Source of the DNA: Lentibacillus lipolyticus
Lineage (GTDB): Bacteria > Bacillota > Bacilli > Bacillales > Amphibacillaceae
Assembly: GCA_004145795.1 (NCBI GenBank)
Contig: SEIO01000001.1
Span: 124,001-188,000 of the forward strand
Length of the DNA: 64,000 nt
Direction of reading: 5' to 3'
Shown piece by piece: positions 28,703 through 37,345 of this stretch (its first letter is position 1; every line of letters begins with the position of its first letter). The notes below the pieces were generated by a model. It ran no database searches. It was given only the letters and a program-made list of their open reading frames with translations, and was not told where the DNA came from. Both the position numbers and the translations under genes were made by a program.

Positions 28703-29548
28703 TTATCTTCCTTCCAATACATTTTTTAGCTGCTGTTCCATTTCTCCGATTGGGACTTTCTCAGAAGTCCATAATTGAAATGCATATTGTGCTTGGTACA
28801 AGAGCATTGTATGTCCGTGGTGGACGGATGCCCCTCGACGGTATGCATCCTGCAAAAAGCTCGTTGTAAGCGGCTGATAAACGATATCACTGACGACACT
28901 GTCGGTACTCACCTTATCCAGCGAAATAATCTGTTCCTCCACATTCGGTTTCATGCCAACGGCAGTTGTCTGGATAATCAAACGATAGTGGTCCAATGCT
29001 TTTTCCGCCTCTTGCAATCCCATAACAGCTGTTTGCACACCATTGAATCCCGATTGGGCAATGGTCTCGGCACTGGACGGGGTCCGATTGGCGATATCAA
29101 TTTGGGAAAAGCCTTCAGCTGCCAATGCCTGATAGATTCCCCTCGCAGCTCCACCGGCGCCAATAATTAAAATTCTTGATGCAGTGTCCTTAAATATAGT
29201 TGGGTATTTTTCTTTTAGGCCGTGTACATAGCCGGTTCCATCTGTGTTATAACCAATCCATTTTCCGTTCTGATGAGCAACAGTGTTGACAGCTCCTGTC
29301 TGTTCCGCTTTCCAGTCAAGTTCATCCATGCAGGCTATGACTTTCTTTTTATATGGAACCGTTACATTAAACCCGTTGAGCCCACTGGTTTTCAGTTTCT
29401 CCAGCTCTTGTTCAAATACACTGTCCGGACCAATTTCAAACAAAGAATAAGTTCCATCAATCCCTGCCTTTTCAAGAAAACGGTTATGAATCCACGGTGA
29501 CAATGAATGCTGAACCGGATAACCAATCAGACCAAGCTTTAATGACAT
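28703..29548 (-). CDS. aroE: Shikimate dehydrogenase
   Basis: A 281-residue NADP-dependent enzyme that reduces 3-dehydroshikimate to shikimate. Substrate site: QHSLSPWIHN (about 13-22), FNVTVPYKKKV with the catalytic Lys (about 60-70) and GYNTDGTGY (about 98-106). Nucleotide site: IGAGGAARGI (about 127-136) and NRTPSSAE. AGGAGG precedes ATG at 29548. It sits 1 nt from yhbY and follows yqeH. Confidence 0.96.
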   Translation of the reverse strand: MSLKLGLIGYPVQHSLSPWIHNRFLEKAGIDGTYSLFEIGPDSVFEQELEKLKTSGLNGFNVTVPYKKKVIACMDELDWKAEQTGAVNTVAHQNGKWIGYNTDGTGYVHGLKEKYPTIFKDTASRILIIGAGGAARGIYQALAAEGFSQIDIANRTPSSAETIAQSGFNGVQTAVMGLQEAEKALDHYRLIIQTTAVGMKPNVEEQIISLDKVSTDSVVSDIVYQPLTTSFLQDAYRRGASVHHGHTMLLYQAQYAFQLWTSEKVPIGEMEQQLKNVLEGR

Positions 29549-29558
29549 ATGCAACCTC

Positions 29559-30659
29559 CTACGTAAAAGACTTTCTAACAGATACACGAACACCTTTTGG
29601 ACTGTGTACAGAAACGGTCAAATTACCACCCGGCACTGTTATCCAGCCGAGTCCGGGAAATACAATATCATTTTTTTCGCTATCCAGCCGGAATGAATGT
29701 TCATCCATGTCAGGCAAAATCGCCAGCGTCTCCCGGTCAGGAGGAGATAATAATTCCCCTTGATGCTCCCTGAAAAGACTATCTGCTTTTTGCAGTTTCG
29801 TCCGGTGTATTGCCAGTTCATTTGAAAAATAACATACAAACGACTGCCGTTCTCCCTTTAGGAAATCCAGCCTTGCCAAACCGCCGATAAAAAGCGTTTG
29901 TTCACTGTTCAACTGGTATACTCTGGGCTTGATTTCCTTTTTCGGTGTAATGACTTTCAAATCATTAGCAGAAACATAATGAGCCATTTGCTGGTTGTTG
30001 ACAATGCCTGGTGTATCAATAAAAGCGGACGAATCATCAAGCGGAATTTCAATAAACCCGAGTGTTGTTCCAGGGAAGTACGAAGTTGTAATCACATTCC
30101 CTGTTCCCGTTGTCTGTTCAATCAATTTGTTGATGAACGTCGATTTTCCTACATTTGTCGTCCCAACGATATAGACATCTTTCTTATTTCGATGATATTC
30201 GATTGTTTCCGTTAAATCGGACAACCCCTCACCCTTGACGGACGAAATCAAGTACACGTCTTTAACTGTCATTCCCACTTTTTTTGCTTCCGACCGCAGC
30301 CACTGTGTCAGCTTTTTTCGATTGGTCGATTTCGGGAGCAAGTCCATTTTATTTCCTGCGAGAATAACTGGTTTATCGCCGACAATCCGTTGCAGGCTTT
30401 TAAGCATGGTTCCTTGCACATCGAAAATATCAATCAGGTGAACAACAAGCCCTTCCTTTTCCCTGATTTGACTCACCATTTCTAAAAAATCATCATCCGA
30501 CATGGATACATCCTGTATGTCATTATAATGTTTCAAACGGAAACAGCGCTGGCATAAAACAATATCTCTGGCTAGCGCACTTTCCGGTGTATAGCCAGCC
30601 TGATCTGGTTCCGTTGTCTGGATAGAAATTCCGCAACCCTGACAATTTATTTTTTCCAT
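29559..30659 (-). CDS. yqeH: Ribosome biogenesis GTPase YqeH
   Basis: A 366-residue circularly permuted GTPase needed for 30S subunit assembly. An N-terminal zinc finger (CQGCG and CQRCF, about 5-40) precedes the GTPase with motifs in permuted order: G4 GNKMDLLP (about 103), G1 GTTNVGKSTF (about 167), G3 DTPGIV (about 215). A C-terminal domain follows. GGGAGGAA precedes ATG at 30659. It is 2 nt after yqeG, so both are cotranslated. Confidence 0.96.
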   Translation of the reverse strand: MEKINCQGCGISIQTTEPDQAGYTPESALARDIVLCQRCFRLKHYNDIQDVSMSDDDFLEMVSQIREKEGLVVHLIDIFDVQGTMLKSLQRIVGDKPVILAGNKMDLLPKSTNRKKLTQWLRSEAKKVGMTVKDVYLISSVKGEGLSDLTETIEYHRNKKDVYIVGTTNVGKSTFINKLIEQTTGTGNVITTSYFPGTTLGFIEIPLDDSSAFIDTPGIVNNQQMAHYVSANDLKVITPKKEIKPRVYQLNSEQTLFIGGLARLDFLKGERQSFVCYFSNELAIHRTKLQKADSLFREHQGELLSPPDRETLAILPDMDEHSFRLDSEKNDIVFPGLGWITVPGGNLTVSVHSPKGVRVSVRKSFT

Positions 30660-30661
30660 AT

Positions 30662-31177
30662 TTATTCCTCCCAGCTTATCTTGCCCTTCCTGCGCATAAA
30701 ACTTAGAATTCTCCGTTCAATTTTCCGGTTAAAACGGGTGATTTTTCCATCTGTCTGCACAATTGGCACAACCAGGATGGTATAAAATCCAGCCGCATTC
30801 CCACCAAGGATATCTGTCAGCAGCTGATCACCTATAACGACTATTTCCTTTTTATTCAACTTCATTTCTTTAGCAGCACGCTTAAATGCATGGCTAAGCG
30901 GCTTTCTCGCACTGAAAACAAATGGTGTATCGAGCGGTTCGGAAAATAGTTTCACCCGCTCCATTTTATTATTGGAAATAATCGTTACCTTTATATTATG
31001 TTCATTCATCATCCGGAACCATTCAGTTACTTCCGGTGTCGCATCCTTTACATCCCATGCGACAAGCGTGTTATCCAAATCTGTAATAATCCCTTTTATA
31101 CCCTTTTTCTGCAGGTCAGCCGGATGAATATCAAAAACGCTTTTCACATGCTGATTCGGTAAAAAAAATTTGTACAA
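30662..31177 (-). CDS. yqeG: YqeG family HAD IIIA-type phosphatase
   Basis: A 171-residue HAD-superfamily phosphatase. Motif I is DLDNTLVAWD (about 35-44), motif II the ISNNK (about 70), and motif III VIGDQLLTDILGG (about 115-127). YqeG proteins are related to phosphatidylglycerophosphate phosphatases, but the bacterial substrate is unproven. Start is TTG at 31177 with AGAGGTG upstream. It is the first gene of the eight-gene operon ending at yqeM and diverges from sda. Confidence 0.92.
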   Translation of the reverse strand: MYKFFLPNQHVKSVFDIHPADLQKKGIKGIITDLDNTLVAWDVKDATPEVTEWFRMMNEHNIKVTIISNNKMERVKLFSEPLDTPFVFSARKPLSHAFKRAAKEMKLNKKEIVVIGDQLLTDILGGNAAGFYTILVVPIVQTDGKITRFNRKIERRILSFMRRKGKISWEE

Positions 31178-31197
31178 CCGTCACACCTCTTACTGCT

Positions 31198-31225
31198 TCT
31201 ATAATCGTATTATTCCCTGTTGCAA
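31198..31225 (-). promoter_or_regulatory. Possible sigma-A promoter of the yqeG operon
   Basis: TTGCAA (31225-31220), 16-nt spacer, TATAGA (31203-31198), 20 nt before the yqeG start. Confidence 0.5.
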
Positions 31226-31397
31226 AACATTCTGTCACCATCAATTTTAATAGACTGCACAACATTTGCCTATTATAACGTAAATCCATCATTATTTTCC
31301 ATTGAAAACAGACATGCCGCATAATTTCTTATCACTGATTGCGGTTCTATGAATAGTATGCCTGAAAACGTTCGACAATTTCAGCCATTTTTCGATA

Positions 31398-31496
31398 TGT
31401 GGATAACTCAATACACAAAGTCCACAGCGAAATATCAACATTTTTCGCCTGTTTCACATTCCTGTGCACAAGTTATCTACAGCTGTATGTGGATAA
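31398..31496. promoter_or_regulatory. DnaA-box cluster upstream of sda
   Basis: Two perfect DnaA boxes, TGTGGATAA at 31398-31406 and 31488-31496 (both reading TTATCCACA on the minus strand), plus two one-mismatch boxes, TGTGCACAA at 31463-31471 and TTATCTACA at 31473-31481. They lie within 200 nt upstream of sda. In B. subtilis DnaA activates sda, so this fits a conserved replication-status input. Confidence 0.85.
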
Positions 31497-31504
31497 CAGA
31501 ATGC

Positions 31505-31533
31505 TTGTTCCGCCCGTCAATTCATGGTAAATT
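31505..31533 (+). promoter_or_regulatory. Possible sigma-A promoter for sda
   Basis: TTGTTC (31505-31510), 17-nt spacer, TAAATT (31528-31533), 8 nt downstream of the last DnaA box and about 58 nt before the sda ATG. Confidence 0.5.
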
Positions 31534-31591
31534 ATTAAATATCATCGAGTCACTACAGCAACGTCTCCAAAAAGTTAGGAGGGCTATATTC

Positions 31592-31732
31592 ATGGAATAC
31601 TTGTCAGATGAGCTGCTGCTGGAGTCCTATCATAAAGCAAATGAATTAAATTTAAGCCCCGACTTTATATACCTTATTGAAAAAGAAATCAGCAGAAGGA
31701 GTTTAATGTACAAAATAAAATCACACACCTGA
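31592..31732 (+). CDS. sda: Sporulation checkpoint protein Sda
   Basis: A 46-residue helical-hairpin protein that blocks KinA autophosphorylation and so delays sporulation while replication is active or damaged. [20 protein letters not shown] and [14 protein letters not shown] match the B. subtilis protein closely. The start ATG at 31592 has TTAGGAGG upstream; the longer open frame from 31349 crosses the DnaA boxes and is not coding. Expression is likely DnaA-dependent through the upstream boxes. It ends at its own terminator. Confidence 0.95.
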   Translation: MEYLSDELLLESYHKANELNLSPDFIYLIEKEISRRSLMYKIKSHT

Positions 31733-31750
31733 CCAATTATGCCATTCCGT

Positions 31751-31784
31751 CCCTTGTCACCAAATTGACAGGGGTTTTTTATTT
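31751..31784 (+). terminator. Intrinsic terminator of sda
   Basis: CCCTTGTCA / TGACAGGGG stem (one G-U pair) followed by TTTTTTATTTT; 18 nt after the stop. Confidence 0.92.
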
Positions 31785-31895
31785 TCTAGACCCCGGAATT
31801 ATGATAAGCTGACCATGGTAATATCAAAATACTGGCACAAACTACATAAAAAATAGAAATAATGCCTTTCATTTTTAGAGGAGGATTCTAATCAG

Positions 31896-34232
31896 ATGCT
31901 TTACATCGTACTTATACCACTTCTTCTTGCCTGTACTATCCCATTTATCAGTAAATTTAAACATAAGCTGCATACAGGAATTCCCGTACTCCTGATTCCA
32001 TCAGCAATCTTTCTCTACTTTATTCGATTTGTTGGTACAGGATTTGAACCTGTCCGGCAATCCTATGAATGGATTCCGTCCCTTGGCATCAACTTCAATT
32101 TTTACCTGGACGGCTTAAGCCTCTTATTCGTACTACTGATTAGTGGTATCGGGGCATTGGTTGTTTTATATTCCATTTATTACCTTGGCAGAGATGAACG
32201 CCTGGGACATTTTTATGTGTACTTGCTGATGTTTATGTCGGCCATGCTTGGCGTCGTGCTGTCCGATAATATCTTTGTACTATATACGTTTTGGGAATTA
32301 ACTTCCATTTCTTCCTTTTTATTAATCGGTTATTGGCACTTTAAAGAAAAATCCAGATACGGGGCACTGAAATCCATGCTGATCACTATTTTTGGTGGTT
32401 TAAGCATGTTCGGCGGATTTATTCTGCTGTCCGTCATGACGGGTACATCGAGCATTCAAATTATGATCCAGAATTCGGAAGTCATCATGAATAGCCCTTA
32501 CATGCCGCTTGCTCTTGGGTTCATTTTGCTAGGCGCATTCACCAAATCGGCACAATTCCCATTTCATATCTGGCTCCCTGATGCAATGGAAGCACCGACA
32601 CCTGTCAGTGCCTACCTGCACTCAGCAACGATGGTCAAGGCGGGTTTGTTCCTGGTGGCAAGATTTTCGCCGATTTTTTCTGGTTATGAGGGATTCTTTA
32701 TCATCGTGAGTATTGCCGGCATTGTCACACTGTGCTGGGGATCCTATATGGCTGTCCATCAGACAGACCTGAAAGCGATATTGGCCTTTTCGACAATCAG
32801 TCAGTTAGGAATGATTATGGCCATGCTTGGATTCGGAACAGAAGCCGCTATTTTTGCAGCCGTGTTCCACATCCTTTGCCATGCGACATTTAAAGGAAGT
32901 CTGTTTATGGTTGCCGGCATTGTTGATCATGAAACAGGAACACGTGATATACGAAAACTTGGCGGGTTGATGACATTCATGCCAATGTCCGCTGCTTTGG
33001 CACTCTTTGGTACCTTTTCTATGGCAGGGATTCCTCTTCCGTTTCTGAATGGGTTTTACAGTAAAGAACTGTTTTTCAAATCAACATTAAAACTGCCACA
33101 AGGAGCTCATCCTGTAACGAATTTTCTCGTGGAAGCCATCCCGTACTTGGCAGTGTTTGGCAGTATTTTTACCTTTGTCTATTCGCTCTACTTCCTTTTT
33201 GGTACGTTTGGAGGTAAAAAGCAGGTGGACAAACTGCCGAAACATCCGCATGAAGCGCCGGTTGGTATGCTTATAGCACCGTTTGTTCTAGTATTAGGGG
33301 TCATTCTGATTGGGCTATTCCCTAATGTATTCAATGGAACATTCATTGCACACGCAGCAGAAGCAGTAGCCGGGACAACAATTGTTAAAGAGATCACATT
33401 TTGGCACGGCTTTGAGTCTACTGCTTTTCAAATGTCGCTTGTAGTCGTTGCTCTTGGAGCAATTCTTGTATCAACCAGACGGAAATGGAGCAAGGTTTAC
33501 AGCTTCATCCCTGGCAGGGGAAGCATTAACCATATTTATGACGCAATTATTGCCAAATTGGACAACTGGTCGACAAAGATGACGACGTTCTATATGACCG
33601 GATCCTTAAGGCTTTATATGGCCATCATTCTAAGTACCATCTTTCTGGTAACGCTTGGATTTATGCTGGTGACGGACGGCCTTACGATTGATTACAGCAA
33701 TTTGGCACCTGTGACCGTTACAGAGATAGCCGTTGCTCTCGTTATTGTTGCTGCAGCAATCGGAACCATTTTTGCCAAGAAGAATCTAGGAGCTATACTA
33801 ATTGCCGGTGTGGTTGGCTATGGTGTCTCCCTTTTGTTTGTCATTTATCGGGCACCTGATTTGGCACTGACCCAGCTCGTGGTTGAAACTGTGTCCGTTG
33901 CACTGTTTTTACTCTGTTTTTATCACCTGCCAAATCTGGATAACACGAAAGACCCGGCAGGTACTCGGCTAACAAACGGGATTATTTCCATTGGATTCGG
34001 CACGCTAATGACGCTAATAGGCATTTCCGCTCACAGCAGTGACTGGTTTGGCACCATTTCAGACTATTTTCTGGAAACATCCCATTCACTTGGTGGCGGG
34101 GACAATGTTGTCAACGTTATTCTAGTTGATATGCGGGGTCTTGATACTCTGTTTGAAATAGCAGTACTCGGCATTGCAGCACTAGCCATCTACAGCATCA
34201 TTAAACTGAAAATGAATAAGGGGGCGAAATAA
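31896..34232 (+). CDS. mrpA: Na+/H+ antiporter Mrp subunit A
   Basis: A 778-residue polytopic protein related to NuoL. The antiporter domain has FWELTSISSFLLIGYW (about 131-146), KSAQFPFHIWLPDAMEAPTPVSAYLHS (about 217-243, cited as a region) and KAILAFSTISQLG. The C-terminal extension with YRAPDLALTQLVVETVSVAL and VDMRGLDTLFEIAVLGIAAL is the DUF4040/MbhE-like part typical of Firmicute MrpA; it is not an MrpA-MrpB fusion. GAGGAGG precedes ATG. The mrp operon sits between sda and sigK. It exports Na+ in exchange for H+, together with the other subunits. Confidence 0.95.
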   Translation: MLYIVLIPLLLACTIPFISKFKHKLHTGIPVLLIPSAIFLYFIRFVGTGFEPVRQSYEWIPSLGINFNFYLDGLSLLFVLLISGIGALVVLYSIYYLGRDERLGHFYVYLLMFMSAMLGVVLSDNIFVLYTFWELTSISSFLLIGYWHFKEKSRYGALKSMLITIFGGLSMFGGFILLSVMTGTSSIQIMIQNSEVIMNSPYMPLALGFILLGAFTKSAQFPFHIWLPDAMEAPTPVSAYLHSATMVKAGLFLVARFSPIFSGYEGFFIIVSIAGIVTLCWGSYMAVHQTDLKAILAFSTISQLGMIMAMLGFGTEAAIFAAVFHILCHATFKGSLFMVAGIVDHETGTRDIRKLGGLMTFMPMSAALALFGTFSMAGIPLPFLNGFYSKELFFKSTLKLPQGAHPVTNFLVEAIPYLAVFGSIFTFVYSLYFLFGTFGGKKQVDKLPKHPHEAPVGMLIAPFVLVLGVILIGLFPNVFNGTFIAHAAEAVAGTTIVKEITFWHGFESTAFQMSLVVVALGAILVSTRRKWSKVYSFIPGRGSINHIYDAIIAKLDNWSTKMTTFYMTGSLRLYMAIILSTIFLVTLGFMLVTDGLTIDYSNLAPVTVTEIAVALVIVAAAIGTIFAKKNLGAILIAGVVGYGVSLLFVIYRAPDLALTQLVVETVSVALFLLCFYHLPNLDNTKDPAGTRLTNGIISIGFGTLMTLIGISAHSSDWFGTISDYFLETSHSLGGGDNVVNVILVDMRGLDTLFEIAVLGIAALAIYSIIKLKMNKGAK

Positions 34233-34571
34233 ATGGAGTTTATCATATCAATTTTGGCCGGTATTCTATTTGCAACGGCCATTTATAACCTGCTGCAAAA
34301 GCAGCTGTTGCGCATCATCATTGGAACACTCCTTTTGTCGCATGGTGCCCACTTATTCATCCTGACAATGGGGGAGTTAAAACGGGGAAATCCGCCTATC
34401 CTGACAGAAGGGGTATCCAACTACACGGACCCGTTGCCACAGGCGCTCATTCTGACATCAATCGTGATCAGTTTTGGAATCACTAGCCTGCTCTTAGTAC
34501 TCGCATACCGGACAGCAACGGAAAATGAAACAGATAATATGGAACAATTGAGGGGTAACGACAATGAATAA
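34233..34571 (+). CDS. mrpC: Na+/H+ antiporter Mrp subunit C
   Basis: A 112-residue three-helix membrane protein, homologous to NuoK. IIGTLLLSHGAHLFIL (about 30-45) and DPLPQALILTSIVISFGITSLLLVLAYR are the conserved parts. It starts immediately after the mrpA TAA with AAGGGGG as ribosome binding site. In standard seven-gene operons mrpB lies between A and C; here no base separates them, so mrpB is missing. It overlaps mrpD by 8 nt. Confidence 0.94.
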   Translation: MEFIISILAGILFATAIYNLLQKQLLRIIIGTLLLSHGAHLFILTMGELKRGNPPILTEGVSNYTDPLPQALILTSIVISFGITSLLLVLAYRTATENETDNMEQLRGNDNE

Positions 34572-36039
34572 TCTTGCAGTTTTGCCTATCATCACACCAT
34601 TAATAGCGGGTATCATCCTTGCATTCTTTCCAAAAAAGCTGCAATGGGTTCGCCCGCTGTCCAAGATTTTTATTCTTATCAATCTGGCTATTGCCGGTTT
34701 ACTAATCTGGACGGTTTTTTCAGACGGAACGATAATCCTTGAAACAGGTGGCTGGAAAGCACCATACGGAATTGTCCTCGTTGCCGACAAACTGGCAGCC
34801 ATTCTTGTCTTCACGACGAACATTGTCGCAGCGGCCTGTGCATTCTATGCGCCTCATTCATTGACAGATAGAAAAGAACGTTATTACTTTTATTCGTTCT
34901 TCTTCTTCCTAATTTCAGGTGTATCCGGCGCCTTTCTGACCGGTGACTTGTTTAACATGTTTGTTTTCTTTGAAGTATTGCTGATGGCTTCCTATGCACT
35001 GATTGTTCTTGGCGGAGATAAGGTGCAGCTGCGGGAATCAATCAAATATGTATTCATCAACCTATTCTCGTCCATGCTGTTTGTAACTGCTGTCGCCTTT
35101 ATATACGGTGCGGTCGGAACGGTCAATATGGCTCAAATCGCCCAGCGCGTACAGGAGGCTGACCAGCAGGGAATCCTGACAACTGTCGGCATCCTTCTGT
35201 TTTTTGTTTTTGCGGTCAAGGCCGCTCTGTTTCCTTTATACTACTGGATGCCGCATTCATATGCAGTTCCAAACCCGGTTATTTCAGCATTATTCGGAGC
35301 CTTGCTGACGAAGGTTGGAATCTATTCGATTATCCGTGTCTTTTCCTTGATTTTCGTACATAAATCCGGAATGACACACGAATTATTCATCTGGATTGCT
35401 GGTTTATCCATGATTTTCGGTGTTATCGGCGCACTGTCGACCAATAACATCAAGCTAATTATTGCCTACAATATCATTCCGGCTATCGGATTTATTCTGA
35501 TGGGTGTTGGTGTGTTAAACGAATATTCGATAAGCGGGTCAATTTACTACCTCATCCACGATATGCTTATTAAAGCCAGCCTCTTTTTACTGATTGGAAC
35601 GGTTGTTTATGCCACTGGCACATCTGATTTGCGCAAATTTAGCGGACTGATCCATTACTATCCATTTCTCGGCTGGCTCTTATTCATATCCGGTTTTGTT
35701 CTGGCCGGTATCCCGCCGTTCAGCGGATTTATCGGTAAACTTCTGTTGTTGAAAGGTGCGTTGGCCAGCAGGGAAATAGCGATTGTAATCGTTGGTTTGC
35801 TGTCAAGTCTATTAATCCTTTATTCCATTATGAAAATCTTCATCAATGGATTCTGGGGAGAAAAAGATGAATCCATCAAACGCATTTCGTTAAAGGGGCG
35901 GATGGCACCAATCGTGGTCCTCCTGGCACTGTCCATCTTCATTGGAGTCGGGGCGGAATTCATTTACCCGTTCATTGAATCCGTATCCGCTGATTTGCTT
36001 CAGCCGGAAATCTATATTGATGCTGTATTGAAGGAGTAG
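34564..36039 (+). CDS. mrpD: Na+/H+ antiporter Mrp subunit D
   Basis: A 491-residue polytopic membrane protein related to NuoN/NuoM. FFEVLLMASYALIVLGG (about 137-153) holds the conserved Glu, VKAALFPLYYWMPHSYAVPNP (cited as about 217-237) the conserved Lys, and KASLFLLIG and GIPPFSGFIGK are later helices. Its start overlaps mrpC by 8 nt. With MrpA it forms the likely ion-translocating core of the complex. Confidence 0.95.
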   Translation: MNNLAVLPIITPLIAGIILAFFPKKLQWVRPLSKIFILINLAIAGLLIWTVFSDGTIILETGGWKAPYGIVLVADKLAAILVFTTNIVAAACAFYAPHSLTDRKERYYFYSFFFFLISGVSGAFLTGDLFNMFVFFEVLLMASYALIVLGGDKVQLRESIKYVFINLFSSMLFVTAVAFIYGAVGTVNMAQIAQRVQEADQQGILTTVGILLFFVFAVKAALFPLYYWMPHSYAVPNPVISALFGALLTKVGIYSIIRVFSLIFVHKSGMTHELFIWIAGLSMIFGVIGALSTNNIKLIIAYNIIPAIGFILMGVGVLNEYSISGSIYYLIHDMLIKASLFLLIGTVVYATGTSDLRKFSGLIHYYPFLGWLLFISGFVLAGIPPFSGFIGKLLLLKGALASREIAIVIVGLLSSLLILYSIMKIFINGFWGEKDESIKRISLKGRMAPIVVLLALSIFIGVGAEFIYPFIESVSADLLQPEIYIDAVLKE

Positions 36040-36046
36040 TGTATTT

Positions 36047-36523
36047 ATGGCCTTTCAAATTGTTATCAACCTGATTGTAGCGATTATGTGGATGTTCTTG
36101 AGTGAAAGCTATACACCAGCCAGCTTCACTGCTGGCTACATACTGGGTATACTGTTATTGCTTCTTCTCAACCGGTTTATACCAGATAGATTTTATTTAC
36201 GCCGCGTATGGAGCATTTCGAAATTAGTCCTTCTATTCATCAAAGAACTGATTTCATCGAACATTGACATTGTCAAACTGGTATATAAACGAGATCCTGC
36301 ATTTGAACCAGGTATTTTCGCTATGCCGACCGAGCTGAAAAGTGACTGGGAAATTACATTGCTGGCAAATCTAATTTCGCTCACACCAGGCACGTTGTCA
36401 GTCGCTGTTTCACACGACAATGCGTATATTTATATTCACGCAATGGATATTGACGATATTGATGAAGCTATCCATTCCATCAAAAATACATTTGAAAAAG
36501 CCATTTCAGAGGTGACACAATGA
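36047..36523 (+). CDS. mrpE: Na+/H+ antiporter Mrp subunit E
   Basis: A 158-residue protein with two N-terminal membrane helices (about 1-45), another hydrophobic stretch at about 62-75 and a soluble C-terminal part. LISLTPGTLSVAV and IHAMDIDD are MrpE signatures. ATG at 36047 has GGAG in the end of mrpD. It overlaps mrpF by 4 nt. Confidence 0.93.
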   Translation: MAFQIVINLIVAIMWMFLSESYTPASFTAGYILGILLLLLLNRFIPDRFYLRRVWSISKLVLLFIKELISSNIDIVKLVYKRDPAFEPGIFAMPTELKSDWEITLLANLISLTPGTLSVAVSHDNAYIYIHAMDIDDIDEAIHSIKNTFEKAISEVTQ

Positions 36524-36831
36524 ACAGCCTTCTTTCCATAACCGAAGCCATTTTGTATATTGCAACGATTGCCAGTCTTATCGGGATTTCTATCTCGCTG
36601 TTGTTGCTTTTGTACCGGATTATTAATGGACCAACGAATGCCGACCGTGCCGTGGCTCTGGATTCCATCGGCATGAACCTGATGGGAATGGCCGCACTGA
36701 TGGCCATTCTGATTGTCACGACTAAATTTAATGATGTCATTCTGCTGATTGGCATTCTATTATTTATTGGTACGATTGCGGTGGCTAAATACCTGGAAAG
36801 GGGTGTTATCATTGATCGAAACGTGGATTGA
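36520..36831 (+). CDS. mrpF: Na+/H+ antiporter Mrp subunit F
   Basis: A 103-residue three-helix membrane protein; RIINGPTNADRAVALDSIGMNL (about 30-51) with its conserved Asp residues is the MrpF hallmark. Start ATGA overlaps the mrpE stop, and the gene overlaps mrpG by 20 nt. Confidence 0.94.
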   Translation: MNSLLSITEAILYIATIASLIGISISLLLLLYRIINGPTNADRAVALDSIGMNLMGMAALMAILIVTTKFNDVILLIGILLFIGTIAVAKYLERGVIIDRNVD

Positions 36832-37189
36832 AATAATACTGAACGTTATTATTGCTTTCTTTCTAGTGACAGGCACATTTTTTATCCTTTCCAGTTCCAT
36901 CGGCATTGTCCGGTTTCCCGATGTTTATACCCGGCTTCACGCAGCCACAAAAGCTTCCACGCTTGGCATTGCCGGCTTACTGATTGGTGCTTTTTTATTC
37001 ATGTACATTTCCCACGGCATCGCCAGCGGCAAATTATTGCTGGCCATTCTCTTCACCCTGCTGACTGCCCCTGTTTCGGGACATATGATATCGCGGGCAG
37101 CTCATCGCAATGGCGTAAAACCTATCGTTAAGAACAGAACTGATGAATACGAAAACACCATTAAGGAATACATGCAAAAACAAAAGTGA
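36812..37189 (+). CDS. mrpG: Na+/H+ antiporter Mrp subunit G
   Basis: A 125-residue membrane protein with three helices. IGIVRFPDVYTRLHAATKAST (about 30-50) and TAPVSGHMISRAAHR (about 87-101) are MrpG signatures. I chose TTG at 36812 with AAAGGGGTG upstream; the longer frame within mrpF is unlikely. It is the last mrp gene; the terminator overlaps its stop codon. Confidence 0.93.
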   Translation: MIETWIEIILNVIIAFFLVTGTFFILSSSIGIVRFPDVYTRLHAATKASTLGIAGLLIGAFLFMYISHGIASGKLLLAILFTLLTAPVSGHMISRAAHRNGVKPIVKNRTDEYENTIKEYMQKQK

Positions 37190-37216
37190 CTCCGCAACAA
37201 ACGAGTCACTTTTTTC
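37183..37216 (+). terminator. Intrinsic terminator of the mrp operon
   Basis: AAAAGTGACTC / GAGTCACTTTT, 11-bp stem with 10-nt loop, then T-rich; the left arm includes the mrpG stop codon. Confidence 0.93.
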
Positions 37217-37345
37217 ATTTCAATAATTATTCAACACGTAATTAATTGCCAACTTTTGTTCTTGGACAGACACAAAAAAGCATCTTCTTCATATACATGT
37301 TTATATAGGCAATAGCCCAGCCGGTATTTGAAGGAGGTCATTCAT

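Noticed and set aside
31349-31591. Long plus-strand open frame in front of sda
   Set aside because: It runs through the DnaA boxes and has no ribosome binding site; the family length and AGGAGG place the start at 31592.
37250-37330. Sigma-E promoter for sigK
   Set aside because: A CATATACAT-like -10 is visible but I could not pair it with a convincing -35 at the right spacing.
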